From the NCBI RefSeq assembly GCF_049200465.1, contig NZ_CP120836.1, forward strand, positions 1,736,001-1,800,000: a stretch of DNA of 64,000 bases. Direction: 5' to 3'. Of this stretch, positions 33,618 through 42,020 are shown piece by piece. The notes under the pieces were generated by a model. The model did no database searches. It was not told where the DNA came from and saw nothing but the letters and a program-made list of their open reading frames with translations. Source of the stretch: Leptothermofonsia sp049200465 (GTDB lineage: Bacteria > Cyanobacteriota > Cyanobacteriia > Leptolyngbyales > Leptolyngbyaceae). A program made the position numbers and the translations under genes. How positions within the stretch are numbered: the stretch's first letter is position 1; each line of letters starts with the position of its first letter.

Positions 33618-33853
33618 GATATAGCAACAATCATTTCAACCTTTGCTTCTCCGTTAATCAATACTTGTATCTTCATTTGTATCTTCTGAAGATTTGCTCA
33701 TACTTATTTGCTAAATTTTGGCGTTTTTTTAATCGACAAATTTGTTCAAGGTGAACTCTTTGGATCTACGCATTCATCAGGTTAAAACTTAATGACAATT
33801 CCAAACTGGGTTCTTATGTTGCAAATGATTCTTAATAGATAAAAAATCTCTTC

Positions 33854-33881
33854 TTGACTCTTAAATTGGCCGTGATAAATT
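33854..33881 (+). promoter_or_regulatory. Candidate promoter of dps
   Basis: TTGACT, a 16-base spacer and TAAATT resemble a sigma-70-type promoter and end about 60 bases before the dps start. An alternative -10, TATACT, lies 9 bases further but at poor spacing. Assigned by eye only. Confidence 0.35.
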
Positions 33882-33942
33882 GAATATACTTTCAGAAAAA
33901 GATCCTGAAAAAAGATCCTGAAGATGCCAAGGGGAGGAAACA

Positions 33943-34497
33943 ATGGCTGATACTCAAAGTTCAATTCGTTCCTTTGATCAGGTTTACGACAATCCGGTTT
34001 TGTTAGACCGCTCGGTTACTGCACCTATCTGTGAAGGGTTTAATATTGCTCTGGCAAGTTTTCAGGCACTCTATTTGCAGTATCAAAAGCATCATTTTGT
34101 AGTTGAAGGTGCTGAGTTTTATTCCCTCCATGAATTCTTCTCAGAAAGCTATGAGCAAGTTGAGGGATACGTTCATAAAATTGGAGAGCGGCTTAACGGG
34201 TTAGGTGGCACTCCAGTTGCTAGCTTTTCAAAGCTAGCTGAATTGTGCTGCTTTACCCCCGAACCTGATGGGACTTTTAGCTGCCGACAAATGGTTGAAA
34301 ATGACTTGAAGGCAGAGCAGGCAATTATCAACGTACTCAGGCGTCAGGCGGGGCAGGCAGAAAGCCTGGGCGATCGCGCCACCCGCTTGATGTACGAGCA
34401 GATGCTGCTGGAGACCGAGGACCGGGCATTCCACCTCGCCCACTTCCTAGCCCACGACAGTCTCACGCTGGCCTACGTGCAGGGTTCCAATAACTAG
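33943..34497 (+). CDS. dps: Dps family ferritin-like protein with His-type ferroxidase site
   Basis: The 184-residue protein has the four-helix Dps fold, which oxidises and stores iron with peroxide and may protect DNA. Aligning 'YQKHHFVVEGAEFYSLHEFF' with E. coli Dps keeps both ferroxidase His (H51 and H63 equivalents) and Glu82 (in 'VHKIGERL'). The D67 position is Ser and the D78 position is His. The same Asp-to-His change is known, as I recall, in cyanobacterial Dps proteins that bind Zn at this site. A strong GGGGAGGA precedes ATG 33943. The TAG stop lies in the CTAG end of a small repeat. Confidence 0.92.
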   Translation: MADTQSSIRSFDQVYDNPVLLDRSVTAPICEGFNIALASFQALYLQYQKHHFVVEGAEFYSLHEFFSESYEQVEGYVHKIGERLNGLGGTPVASFSKLAELCCFTPEPDGTFSCRQMVENDLKAEQAIINVLRRQAGQAESLGDRATRLMYEQMLLETEDRAFHLAHFLAHDSLTLAYVQGSNN

Positions 34498-34588
34498 TGC
34501 AGGATGGCATAAGTCCAGCAAACATTGGGTTAGGGAGTGGGAAGTAGGGAGCCAGAATGGTATCCGTATCTCCGCTGTGCTGTACTAG
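34494..34588. mobile_element. Family D repeat with CTAG ends (copy 1)
   Basis: A 95-bp unit from CTAGTGCAGGATGGCATAAG to CTGTGCTGTACTAG. The ends are imperfect inverted repeats beginning with CTAG. A second copy with about 80% identity by eye lies at 61364-61461. The left CTAG contains the dps stop codon. Confidence 0.7.
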
Positions 34589-34758
34589 AAAGAACCTGGA
34601 AAGAAGTCAGGAGCCAGAAGTCAGGAGCCGCAATAAATCCCTGCCAGCTTCTGGCTTCTATCTTTTACCTCCTGGTTTGTCTTCCCGGTTACAGAGTTTA
34701 TTGCCCTGAACGTTAGAATTCGAGATACGCCTCCGCAATCTTTTCCAAATCCACTGTT

Positions 34759-35634
34759 TTGCAAAGCGTCCCTGCCTACTTGCTGGTTTTTCATGGTAGC
34801 TGCGATCGCCGCCCTCAGGAGGCAGCCAGGGGGCTGGCGCGATTTTTCTACCAGCGAATTCAGTACTTTAAACTTGCATCGCTGGTTGGAGCTAAAACCA
34901 CTACCGTTGAGCCTGAAGAAAAATTACTATTTAACGGAAATTTAGCCATTCCAGCGTTTTATGACGCGGATGAAGCGTCCAGCTTAGAATTGAATTCACC
35001 TTCTGTCGAAGTGGCTTCTCTTGAAGGATCTTCCACCTCGCTTCATGAGCAGATCGTAGACTTTGGGCATCAACTCTGGACAGCAGCAGCAAACCCTGCT
35101 CTCTCTGCCCCTCTCAGAATTGTAGTCTTGCCATTATTTCTGCTTCAGGGTGTCCATGTGATGGAAGACATTCCCTCAGAAGTCGCTTTAGCGCAGCAGG
35201 TGTTAGGGCGGTCATTCCAGGTCGAAATTGCTCCCCATCTGGGTTCCCATCCAAGGCTGTATCGTCTCATTACTGAGCGGATGGCAGCAGTGCCCGCAGA
35301 AGCCTGGATTTTGCTGGCTCACGGTAGCCGCCGCCCTAACGCGAATCGGGCGATTGAAGCTTTAGCAGAACGATTGGGTGCAGTACCTGCTTACTGGGCT
35401 GTTCCTCCCGATCTGGAAACGCGCTTAAGCGAACTGAGGAGCCTAGGACTGAGGAAAATTGCGATTTTTCCCTACTTTCTGTTCAAAGGCACGGTCACGG
35501 ACGCGATCGCCCAACAGGTCATCCTTCTTTCCAGCCAATTTCCCGGCCTCAGTCTGCACCTCACCTCGCCGCTAGAAGCCTCTGCCGAACTGGCAGACCT
35601 TCTGATGGAACTGGCAAGGAGGGCTCTCCAATGA
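34759..35634 (+). CDS. Sirohydrochlorin chelatase, CbiX/SirB type (long form)
   Basis: The 291-residue protein inserts metal (Fe for siroheme, or Co) into sirohydrochlorin. It has two chelatase half-domains. The first has 'LLVFHGSCDRRPQEAARG' and the second 'ILLAHGSRRPNANRAIEAL', each with the metal-binding His before Gly-Ser. 'LRIVVLPLFLLQGVHVMEDI' gives the other active-site His. About 45 residues between the halves (about 50-95) look variable. The start is TTG 34759, with no in-frame ATG before the conserved 'AYLLVFHGS'. Its stop overlaps the cobA ATG by four bases, indicating translational coupling. Confidence 0.9.
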   Translation: MQSVPAYLLVFHGSCDRRPQEAARGLARFFYQRIQYFKLASLVGAKTTTVEPEEKLLFNGNLAIPAFYDADEASSLELNSPSVEVASLEGSSTSLHEQIVDFGHQLWTAAANPALSAPLRIVVLPLFLLQGVHVMEDIPSEVALAQQVLGRSFQVEIAPHLGSHPRLYRLITERMAAVPAEAWILLAHGSRRPNANRAIEALAERLGAVPAYWAVPPDLETRLSELRSLGLRKIAIFPYFLFKGTVTDAIAQQVILLSSQFPGLSLHLTSPLEASAELADLLMELARRALQ

Positions 35635-36389
35635 CCCATTCAGGCAAAGTTTATTTAGTCGGTGCTGGACCTGGAGATCCAGGATTGATGACTCTGAAAG
35701 GTAAAGCACTGCTGGAATGTGCTGATGTGGTGGTTTACGATGCCCTGGTTAGCGCACCCATTCTGGGAATGATTAACCCACAGGCGGAGCAGATCAACGC
35801 AGGAAAACGGAAAGGCATGCACTCGATGCTGCAAGAAGACATCACTCAATTGCTAATCGAAAAGGCTAAAGAGGCCGCGATCGTTGTGCGGTTGAAAGGG
35901 GGAGACCCGTTTATTTTTGGGCGCGGTGGTGAGGAGATGGAGGGATTGGTGGAAGCTGGAATTCCCGTAGAAGTGGTGCCGGGAATTACTTCTGGAATTG
36001 CGGCTCCTGCCTATGCTGGCATTCCGCTAACCCACCGGAACTATAGTTCTTCAGTAACGTTTGTCACCGGGCATGAAGGGGCCGGAAAATATCGTCCTGC
36101 TGTGAATTGGCAGGCGATCGCCCATGGCTCCGAAACCATCGTTATTTACATGGGTATTCACAACCTGGCAGCGATCGTTGAGCAATTAGTGGCCGCTGGA
36201 CTCAGTTTGGCAACTCCCGTCGCCCTGGTTCGCTGGGGAACTCGACCCAACCAAGAAGAATTAACAGGTACGCTGGCAACCATCGTGCAACAAGTGGAGG
36301 AAAAGCAGTTTGGGGCTCCGGCGATCGCGGTGATTGGATCAGTGGTCAATCTGCACTCGGTCCTGTCAGGCTGTAGACCTTTGCGTTAA
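35631..36389 (+). CDS. cobA: Uroporphyrinogen-III C-methyltransferase
   Basis: The 252-residue SAM-dependent enzyme methylates uroporphyrinogen III at C2 and C7 to precorrin-2, the branch point to siroheme and corrinoids. Signatures: 'VYLVGAGPGDPGLMTLKGK' at the N-terminus, 'LKGGDPFIFGRGGEE' (SAM loop) and 'VVPGITSGIAAPAYAGIPLT'. There is no CysG-type dehydrogenase/chelatase fusion; the chelatase is the separate gene directly upstream, overlapping by ATGA. Together the pair supplies siroheme for nitrite and sulfite reductases, or feeds cobalamin synthesis. Confidence 0.96.
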   Translation: MTHSGKVYLVGAGPGDPGLMTLKGKALLECADVVVYDALVSAPILGMINPQAEQINAGKRKGMHSMLQEDITQLLIEKAKEAAIVVRLKGGDPFIFGRGGEEMEGLVEAGIPVEVVPGITSGIAAPAYAGIPLTHRNYSSSVTFVTGHEGAGKYRPAVNWQAIAHGSETIVIYMGIHNLAAIVEQLVAAGLSLATPVALVRWGTRPNQEELTGTLATIVQQVEEKQFGAPAIAVIGSVVNLHSVLSGCRPLR

Positions 36390-36435
36390 AGCACACAAGC
36401 GATTTCTGGAAACTAAAATACCAGGGCATGATGGG

Positions 36436-36547
36436 TAAGCGGTAGTTCTTGTGGTTAGGATGGGGTGCAGGGGTGGCCCCCTTGGCTGGGAACACCGCCC
36501 CCCTCCCTTCAAACCCAATGTCCTGACGCATTTGCGTAGAACTATAT
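36436..36547. mobile_element. Family B palindromic repeat
   Basis: The unit TAAGCGGTAGTTCTTGTGGT ... GTCCTGACGCATTTGCGTAG shares its left arm with 4095 and 54681 and its right arm with 4185 and 37746. The core is GGGGTGCAGGGG with a degraded hairpin. It lies between cobA and the pseudouridine synthase gene. Confidence 0.65.
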
Positions 36548-36582
36548 CGAGTCAGGGTAGGATGGACTAGCGAAGCGTACCC

Positions 36583-37608
36583 ATGGGATTCCAGGAATGG
36601 ATGGGTGATGGCTACCATATAAACCCTTTGTCCTTTGTAGAGTTGACCGCAGAGATTGAGCTACAGGTTGAGGCAGAAGATGCAGGGGAACGCCTGGATG
36701 CGTTCCTGGCAGATCAGTTGGATGATCTGTCGAGATCGCGCATTCAAAAGCTAATTGGGCACAATCAGGTCGTACTCAACGGTAAGGTTTGCTCTGCCAA
36801 AAAGGAGATTGTGCAGGCGGGCGATCGCATCCACATTACAATTCCCGATGCTGAACCCCTCAACATTCAGCCTGAAAACATTTCCCTCTCCATCCTGTAC
36901 GAGGATGCCGATTTGTTGATAATCAACAAGCCAGCAGGGATGGTGGTTCATCCATCACCAGGGCATGTCAGCGGGACGTTGGTGAATGCACTCCTGTGGC
37001 ACTGCCGTACCGAGTCGGGGGCCAGTACCCTATCTGGGATTGGCGGCATTCAGCGACCGGGAATTGTTCACCGACTGGATAAGGATACAACGGGGGCGAT
37101 CGCCGTTGCCAAAAATGACTTTGCCCATCTTCGGTTGCAACAGCAATTCAAAGAAAAAACGGCTCGACGGGAATACCTGGGAGTCGTCTACGGGGCACCC
37201 AAAACGGAGCAGGGAACGATAGAAGCCCCAATTGGTCGGCATCCAGCAGATCGGAAAAAGATGGCGATCGTTCCCGAAGCAAAGGGTGGACGCTACGCCA
37301 TCACCCACTGGCAAATTCAGGAACGCCTGGGTAACTATACCCTGATAAATTTTGCACTGGAAACGGGGCGCACCCATCAGATTCGGGTTCATACGGCCCA
37401 TATAGGTTTTCCCATCGTTGGCGACCCCGATTACAGTTCGGGGCGTTCGGTAGGTGTCAACCTTCCGGGGCAGGCGTTACATGCCTGGCGCTTACGCCTT
37501 CAGCATCCAGTTTCCGGTGAACAGATCGAGGCGATCGCTCCCATCCCATCCTACTTCTCGACACTTTTAGACATTCTAAGGCGCCGGGCTCTTTTGGCCA
37601 GCCGGTGA
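36583..37608 (+). CDS. RluA/RluD family 23S rRNA pseudouridine synthase
   Basis: The 341-residue enzyme isomerises uridine in rRNA. It has an S4 RNA-binding domain (about 35-90, 'ERLDAFLADQLDDLSRSRIQ'), then the catalytic domain with the family motif 'HRLDKDTTGAIAVAK' (catalytic Asp, about 165) and 'TGRTHQIRVHTAHIG'. The order and length fit RluD-like enzymes. The first 20 residues from ATG 36583 look unconserved; TTG 36643 (followed by 'TAEIELQVEAED') is a credible alternative start. ATG 36601, four bases after AGGA, is another. The 5' flank is a family B repeat. Confidence 0.92.
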   Translation: MGFQEWMGDGYHINPLSFVELTAEIELQVEAEDAGERLDAFLADQLDDLSRSRIQKLIGHNQVVLNGKVCSAKKEIVQAGDRIHITIPDAEPLNIQPENISLSILYEDADLLIINKPAGMVVHPSPGHVSGTLVNALLWHCRTESGASTLSGIGGIQRPGIVHRLDKDTTGAIAVAKNDFAHLRLQQQFKEKTARREYLGVVYGAPKTEQGTIEAPIGRHPADRKKMAIVPEAKGGRYAITHWQIQERLGNYTLINFALETGRTHQIRVHTAHIGFPIVGDPDYSSGRSVGVNLPGQALHAWRLRLQHPVSGEQIEAIAPIPSYFSTLLDILRRRALLASR

Positions 37609-37679
37609 AAGAAGGGTAGTCTGGAGCTGCGCCCCCATCCCCCTTAAATCCAGTGACAACCTGGCGACAGCTACACACT

Positions 37680-37774
37680 AAAGGCAAAGTGGAGGAGGTG
37701 CCCCCCTGCCTGGGGGCGCAGCCCCCACTCCCTCTCTAATTCCGATGTCCTAACGCACCCGCGTAGAGCTATAT
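37680..37774. mobile_element. Partial family B palindromic repeat
   Basis: The right part of the unit (CTGGGGGCGCAGCCCCCA, then GATGTCCTAACGCACCCGCG and TAGAGCTATAT) is clear, while the left arm has diverged. It ends one base before the stop codon (37776-37778) of the converging fusion gene. Confidence 0.6.
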
Positions 37775-37775
37775 C

Positions 37776-40310
37776 TCACCATCCTACAACTACCTTCCAG
37801 ATTAGAGAGCCAATCGCAACCATAGCCAGGTATTGTGGCAACAGTCTCCAGAATGGCTGACGAGCAATCTTCTGGGTTAGAAACACACTAAACCAGAAGG
37901 CGAAAATTAATGTTACTGCTTGCAGGAAGGCGACCACGGCGGGATGGGCAACGGCAACCGGCAAATTCGCCCTGCCAAAGCCAAAGGTGGCAAAGGTGAC
38001 GGGAATAATCCGTCCCATTTCAGTCAGTCCCAACCTCAAATAATGCGCCAGATTTGCACCCAACACCAGAGGCAAGTAGCCGTAGGCGAGTTCTACAAAC
38101 GGCTGAGGTTTGCTGCTTTGTTGGGTCAGGCGAGTGAAGGTATGGGCAAGGAGGGCGATCGCAGCAGGAACCATTAATGCCAGCACCGAAACCCCGGTAT
38201 GAATTCCGAAGTGATCCAGATCCAGATCCCAGCCAAACTGTCCCTCAATTTCCGGTAAACGGTGTAAGAATACAGCACCAAACAGTAGAAACATCAAACA
38301 CACTTCGTAGGCCAGGGGTTTATGGGTAGTCCACAGCTCAACTCCTGGCGGGCGCAGGTTGAACTCCACAGAGCGATGGGGGCAGGCTTTCAGACAGGTC
38401 ATGCAGAGAACACAATCCCGGTTGTCTTCTAATTGAGCAGGGTGGGAATAGAGAGGACACCCCCCCGTTTCCATTCCTTCTCCCTTCTGAGGTCCGCCCT
38501 TGTAGCACTGGTATGTGGTACAGGTTGCCGAACAAATCCCCTGTTGCGCCCGCAGTTCAGTAACAGAGAGTTTGGCAAACAGCCCATTCATGCCACCAAT
38601 GGGGCAGAGGTAGCGGCACCAGAAGCGGCGCTCAAACAACAGGGAAAAGATCACTGCCCCCGCGGTAATTAGCAGCAGCAGACACCCCGACAGGTAGGCG
38701 GTATTTTCCAGATGCCATAGTTCTTCCCATAGCAGAATGAGAGTAAACAGGCCAAACAAAAACCAGCCACCCCACTTCTCGGCCCGTTCCCGGTTCCAGG
38801 GCAGCAGTTTGCGGGGGTAGAGCCAGAGGGAAACTTTCTGCGCCAGTTCGCCATAGATCATGAACGGGCAGAAGGCACACCAGATGCGCCCCACAAACGG
38901 AAAGGCGACCAGAATCAGCGGCCACCACCAGGCCCAGAAAAAGGTGAGGGCGATGTTGCGTTCCCGGCTCTGTGGACCCAGCATCAGAATGGCAACCACC
39001 ACGGCAAAAAAGCCAAGGGTAAAACCGTAATTGATGCGATCGGGATACCAGGGGCTGCGCAGAAACTTGCGCAGGTTGGGGTAAAGGTTCAATAGATTCA
39101 CGCGAAATCGCTTGGCCTTAGTACTGACTGACCAAAAAACTTCTTCCGTCAGTTCAGCGGCTCCGTTGGCTTGCAAGATTGCCCGTTCTACCAGGCTTTC
39201 CAGTTCTGTTAAGTTGCCGGGAAAGTCATATCCTTGAAGACGGCGAATGGCTTCTGGTGCTACCTTCGGTTTGGGAAGTCCACGGGCACGGCAGAATAAG
39301 CTCAGGTAGTACTGAACCTGGGCCTCAATGTCTGCTTTGCGCACCCGCAGCGGGGGGACTTTGATGATGTGTCCTACCAGTCCTTTATGCTCCAGGGCAG
39401 GCAAAACCTTTTCTGAAACCATCATGATGCGTGCCTGACAGCGACGGCGAGCGGGGGGAGGGTCGCCTTCCCGTACAACCGGAGTGTATTCTCCTGTCTC
39501 CAACAATTTCACCAGTTTGTCCAGAAGCTCTGGTGGCAGTTCTTGAATGTTGTTCAGCAGCAGAGTTCCTTCGCCCAACCACTCAATTAACCCCGCTTTA
39601 CCACCTGCTCGCCCGAATAATTCGGCTCCACTTGCCTGCAGAGTATCGCAGTTGATTTTGATCATCGGTTCATGGCGATCTCTAGAACCGAAGTGAATCA
39701 GGGCTGCCGCATTGTCTTTTCCTAGCCCTGGTTCACCAAAAATCAGCACTGATTTTCGATCTTGCGAGGCTTTTCGAATGTCCTGACGGAGACGGGCTGC
39801 ATAACGGCTGCTGCCAAGGATTCCCCGCTTTACTTTGGGTACCAGGTAAGGTCGCAAAGCGGTCTGTCGCTCCCGTTCGTAGGAAAGCTGAGCAGAAACC
39901 TGATCGAGTTCAGTAGCCAGTTGGCGCGAGAAAATCTGGCTAATTTCGGGGTAGTGTTGGGCGATCGCCAGAAACTCCAATCGCGGAATCACCCAAACCA
40001 CACATTCGCTTAAGGTGATCACGGTCTGTTCCGCAGGCTGATCTAGTAACAATTCTTTCAAATGTAAAATGCTTCCCGGCAGCAGACTTAATGCTCTGGC
40101 GAGGCTGTTTTTACTGGTGCGGTAACTTTCCAGCCGCCCAGATTTTAAAATATAGAGAGCATCCGGTTGGGTGTCTTCCAGTACCAGTCGCCGATTTTCC
40201 TGGATGGTATCTTCTTGGACAGCCGCCGCGATCGCCCCCAACGCCTCTTCTGACAATGCTTCTAAATTGGTGTTTTGCCTCAGCCAGGTTATCCGTTCCG
40301 CCTGATCCAT
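37776..40310 (-). CDS. cNMP-like domain / degenerate NtrC-type AAA+ / polyferredoxin membrane fusion
   Basis: From ATG 40310 (GGAGGT six bases upstream; the ATG at 40328 would include that site) the product is 844 residues. Order: a cyclic-nucleotide-binding-like domain (about 15-140) without the cassette Arg ('PAEQTVITLSECVVW'); a sigma-54-activator-like AAA+ domain (about 160-390) with Walker A 'FGEPGLGKD'; then a membrane region (about 420-840) with NapH/NosR/CcoG-like iron-sulfur motifs: 'WCAFCP', 'WCRYLCP', and 'CVLCMTCLKACP', a 4Fe-4S site. In the AAA+ domain the GAFTGA loop is missing ('AELFGRAGGKAGLIEWLGEG') and the Walker B acids are Asn-Asn ('TLLLNNIQELP'). No DNA-binding domain is present. 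Probably a membrane electron-transfer protein with a regulatory cytoplasmic head. Confidence 0.85.
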   Translation of the reverse strand: MDQAERITWLRQNTNLEALSEEALGAIAAAVQEDTIQENRRLVLEDTQPDALYILKSGRLESYRTSKNSLARALSLLPGSILHLKELLLDQPAEQTVITLSECVVWVIPRLEFLAIAQHYPEISQIFSRQLATELDQVSAQLSYERERQTALRPYLVPKVKRGILGSSRYAARLRQDIRKASQDRKSVLIFGEPGLGKDNAAALIHFGSRDRHEPMIKINCDTLQASGAELFGRAGGKAGLIEWLGEGTLLLNNIQELPPELLDKLVKLLETGEYTPVVREGDPPPARRRCQARIMMVSEKVLPALEHKGLVGHIIKVPPLRVRKADIEAQVQYYLSLFCRARGLPKPKVAPEAIRRLQGYDFPGNLTELESLVERAILQANGAAELTEEVFWSVSTKAKRFRVNLLNLYPNLRKFLRSPWYPDRINYGFTLGFFAVVVAILMLGPQSRERNIALTFFWAWWWPLILVAFPFVGRIWCAFCPFMIYGELAQKVSLWLYPRKLLPWNRERAEKWGGWFLFGLFTLILLWEELWHLENTAYLSGCLLLLITAGAVIFSLLFERRFWCRYLCPIGGMNGLFAKLSVTELRAQQGICSATCTTYQCYKGGPQKGEGMETGGCPLYSHPAQLEDNRDCVLCMTCLKACPHRSVEFNLRPPGVELWTTHKPLAYEVCLMFLLFGAVFLHRLPEIEGQFGWDLDLDHFGIHTGVSVLALMVPAAIALLAHTFTRLTQQSSKPQPFVELAYGYLPLVLGANLAHYLRLGLTEMGRIIPVTFATFGFGRANLPVAVAHPAVVAFLQAVTLIFAFWFSVFLTQKIARQPFWRLLPQYLAMVAIGSLIWKVVVGW

Positions 40311-40485
40311 CTCTGCACCTCCGGCCATTTCTCTTATAGATAAAGCAAAGAACTTGGTTCCGGGGGGGTGTTTTAATTAAACGCAATAGAGAAGAAGGAA
40401 GAAGAAAGGAGACAGGAGTCAGGGATTGGGGGCGAGGGAGCAGGGATTAGGGGCTGGAGCAATTCAGGACTCAAAACTCATCGAG

Positions 40486-40572
40486 GGTGTTCTAGAAACA
40501 GGGCTCTGGCTTCTTGAAATCCTGATTCCCTCGACCCCCCTTCCAGCATTGCCACAAAAAATTTGACAAACT
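40486..40572. repeat. Family F dispersed repeat (inverted copy)
   Basis: GTGTTCTAGAAACAGGGCTC ... GATTCCCTCGACCCCCCTTC then GCATTGCCACAAAAAA is the complement of the units at 14848 and 1019. It lies between a GGAGACAGGAGTCAGG tract and CTCCACCCCTCCACCCC, upstream of the ABC operon. Confidence 0.65.
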
Positions 40573-40650
40573 CCTCAAAACTCCTCCACCCCTCCACCCC
40601 TCCCTAACAACTAACAACCAACAACTAATAGCTTCCCACTGATTTACGGT

Positions 40651-41931
40651 ATGAATTTGATGTTCAAATCCATTGGGATAACGTTCTTAGCATTGACGGC
40701 GATCGCGCTTCCCGGTTGTCGTCTGTCGGGCCAGGCAACTGAACAGGTGACTACGATTCGGTTAAGTGGATGGCAAAGTAACCCAAATGAAAAGCAGCTT
40801 TTGGAGCGATTGATTAGAAACTTTGAAAAGAAGAACCCAGATATCAAAGTTAAGTACGAAACGATTAACAGCGAGTATATGGATGTGATTAAAACTCGCT
40901 TGATTGGGGATGTGGCTCCTGATGTTTTTTATCTGGATGTGTTTGAAGCGCCGTTATTGATGAAACATAACGTGCTGGAGCCATTAGATAATTACATTAC
41001 TCCAGATTTTAATCTGGCTGATTTTGAACCTTCTTTGCTCAATGCCTTCAAATATCAGGGCCGACTCTATGGCCTGCCCAAGGACTTTTCTACATTGGCA
41101 TTAATTTATAACAAGGAGGCGTTTGCAGCGGCTGGCATTACCCAACCTCCCCAAACCTGGGAAGAATTGATGGCTGATGCCCAAAAGCTGACGGTAGATA
41201 AAAATGGAGATGGAAAAATTGACCAATATGGGTTTGGCATTGCTCCCGAACTTGCCCGTCAAACTTTTATGATCAAAGCTTTTGGCGGCAGACTGATCGA
41301 TCAGAATGGCTATGCCCGCTTTGCTGAACCCAATGGTTTGAAAGGATTGCAAATGATTGTTGATCAGTATCGCCGCGATCGCACCGCCGCTCAACCGACG
41401 GATGTGGGAGCAACCTGGGGTAGCGAAATGCTAGGGCAGGGAAAAGCTGCGATGGTGATTGAAGGTCCCTGGTCCATTCCCTATTTCAAGGAGACCTTTC
41501 CCAACTTAGATATTGGCACCGCAGAAGTTCCAACGGTGAATGGCAGGCCTGGAACGATGGCTTTTACAGTTGCCTACGTGATGAACCGGAAGACGAAACA
41601 TAAAAACGCGGCCTGGAAATTGATTTCCTATTTAACTGAAAAAGAAGGAATGAAAGCCTGGGCAACTCAGGGATTGGCATTACCTGCCCGTCGCTCTGTG
41701 CTCACTGAACTGGGATATGACAAAAACCCTCTATATAAGCCTTTTGCAAAGGGAGCTCGCTACGCCACGATCTGGCAGGCAGGAGAAAATTTGCCAACTA
41801 TCCGCATGAATTTCAACAATCAATTTATCAGTGCATTATTGGGGGAGCAGCCGCTGGCGATCGCAATGAAAAAAGCACAGGAAACCGCTAATCGAGAGAT
41901 TTACTGGGCAAATTATAACGTTCACAAATAG
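40651..41931 (+). CDS. ABC sugar-type solute-binding lipoprotein
   Basis: The 426-residue protein is a MalE/UgpB-class (family 1) binding protein. The N-terminus 'FLALTAIALPGCRLSG' has a lipobox, so the mature protein is a periplasmic lipoprotein. Typical blocks are 'FEKKNPDIKVKYETI', 'APDVFYLDVFEAPLL', 'GLPKDFSTLALIYNKEAF', 'MVIEGPWSIPYFKE' and 'AWKLISYLTEKEGMKAW'. It carries sugar or glycerol-phosphate-type ligands to the permeases encoded next. The last codons (N-V-H-K, stop TAG) are encoded by the left end of a family C repeat. No ATPase gene is nearby, so a shared MsmK-like ATPase elsewhere is expected. Confidence 0.92.
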   Translation: MNLMFKSIGITFLALTAIALPGCRLSGQATEQVTTIRLSGWQSNPNEKQLLERLIRNFEKKNPDIKVKYETINSEYMDVIKTRLIGDVAPDVFYLDVFEAPLLMKHNVLEPLDNYITPDFNLADFEPSLLNAFKYQGRLYGLPKDFSTLALIYNKEAFAAAGITQPPQTWEELMADAQKLTVDKNGDGKIDQYGFGIAPELARQTFMIKAFGGRLIDQNGYARFAEPNGLKGLQMIVDQYRRDRTAAQPTDVGATWGSEMLGQGKAAMVIEGPWSIPYFKETFPNLDIGTAEVPTVNGRPGTMAFTVAYVMNRKTKHKNAAWKLISYLTEKEGMKAWATQGLALPARRSVLTELGYDKNPLYKPFAKGARYATIWQAGENLPTIRMNFNNQFISALLGEQPLAIAMKKAQETANREIYWANYNVHK

Positions 41932-42018
41932 TTTATGAACAAGGGGGGTTGGGGCTTCGCCCCCACGCAGGGGTTCCGCCCCCTGCATCCCATTCAAATT
42001 TCAAGAAGGATCGTTATA
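41914..42018. mobile_element. Family C repeat inside an ABC operon
   Basis: A 105-bp unit bounded by TATAACGTTC and GGATCGTTATA. It contains TTCACAAATAGTTTATGAAC, the hairpin GGGGCTTCGCCCCC, a second hairpin CAGGGGTTCCGCCCCCTG and TTCAAATTTCAAGAAGGATC. It supplies the binding-protein stop codon and the AAGGAT that precedes the permease ATG at 42021. Confidence 0.8.
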
Positions 42019-42020
42019 GC

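Noticed and set aside
41949..42020. Upstream start for the first ABC permease
   Set aside because: The frame runs through a GC-rich repeat and yields a Pro-rich leader unlike any permease; ATG 42021 gives the normal N-terminus.
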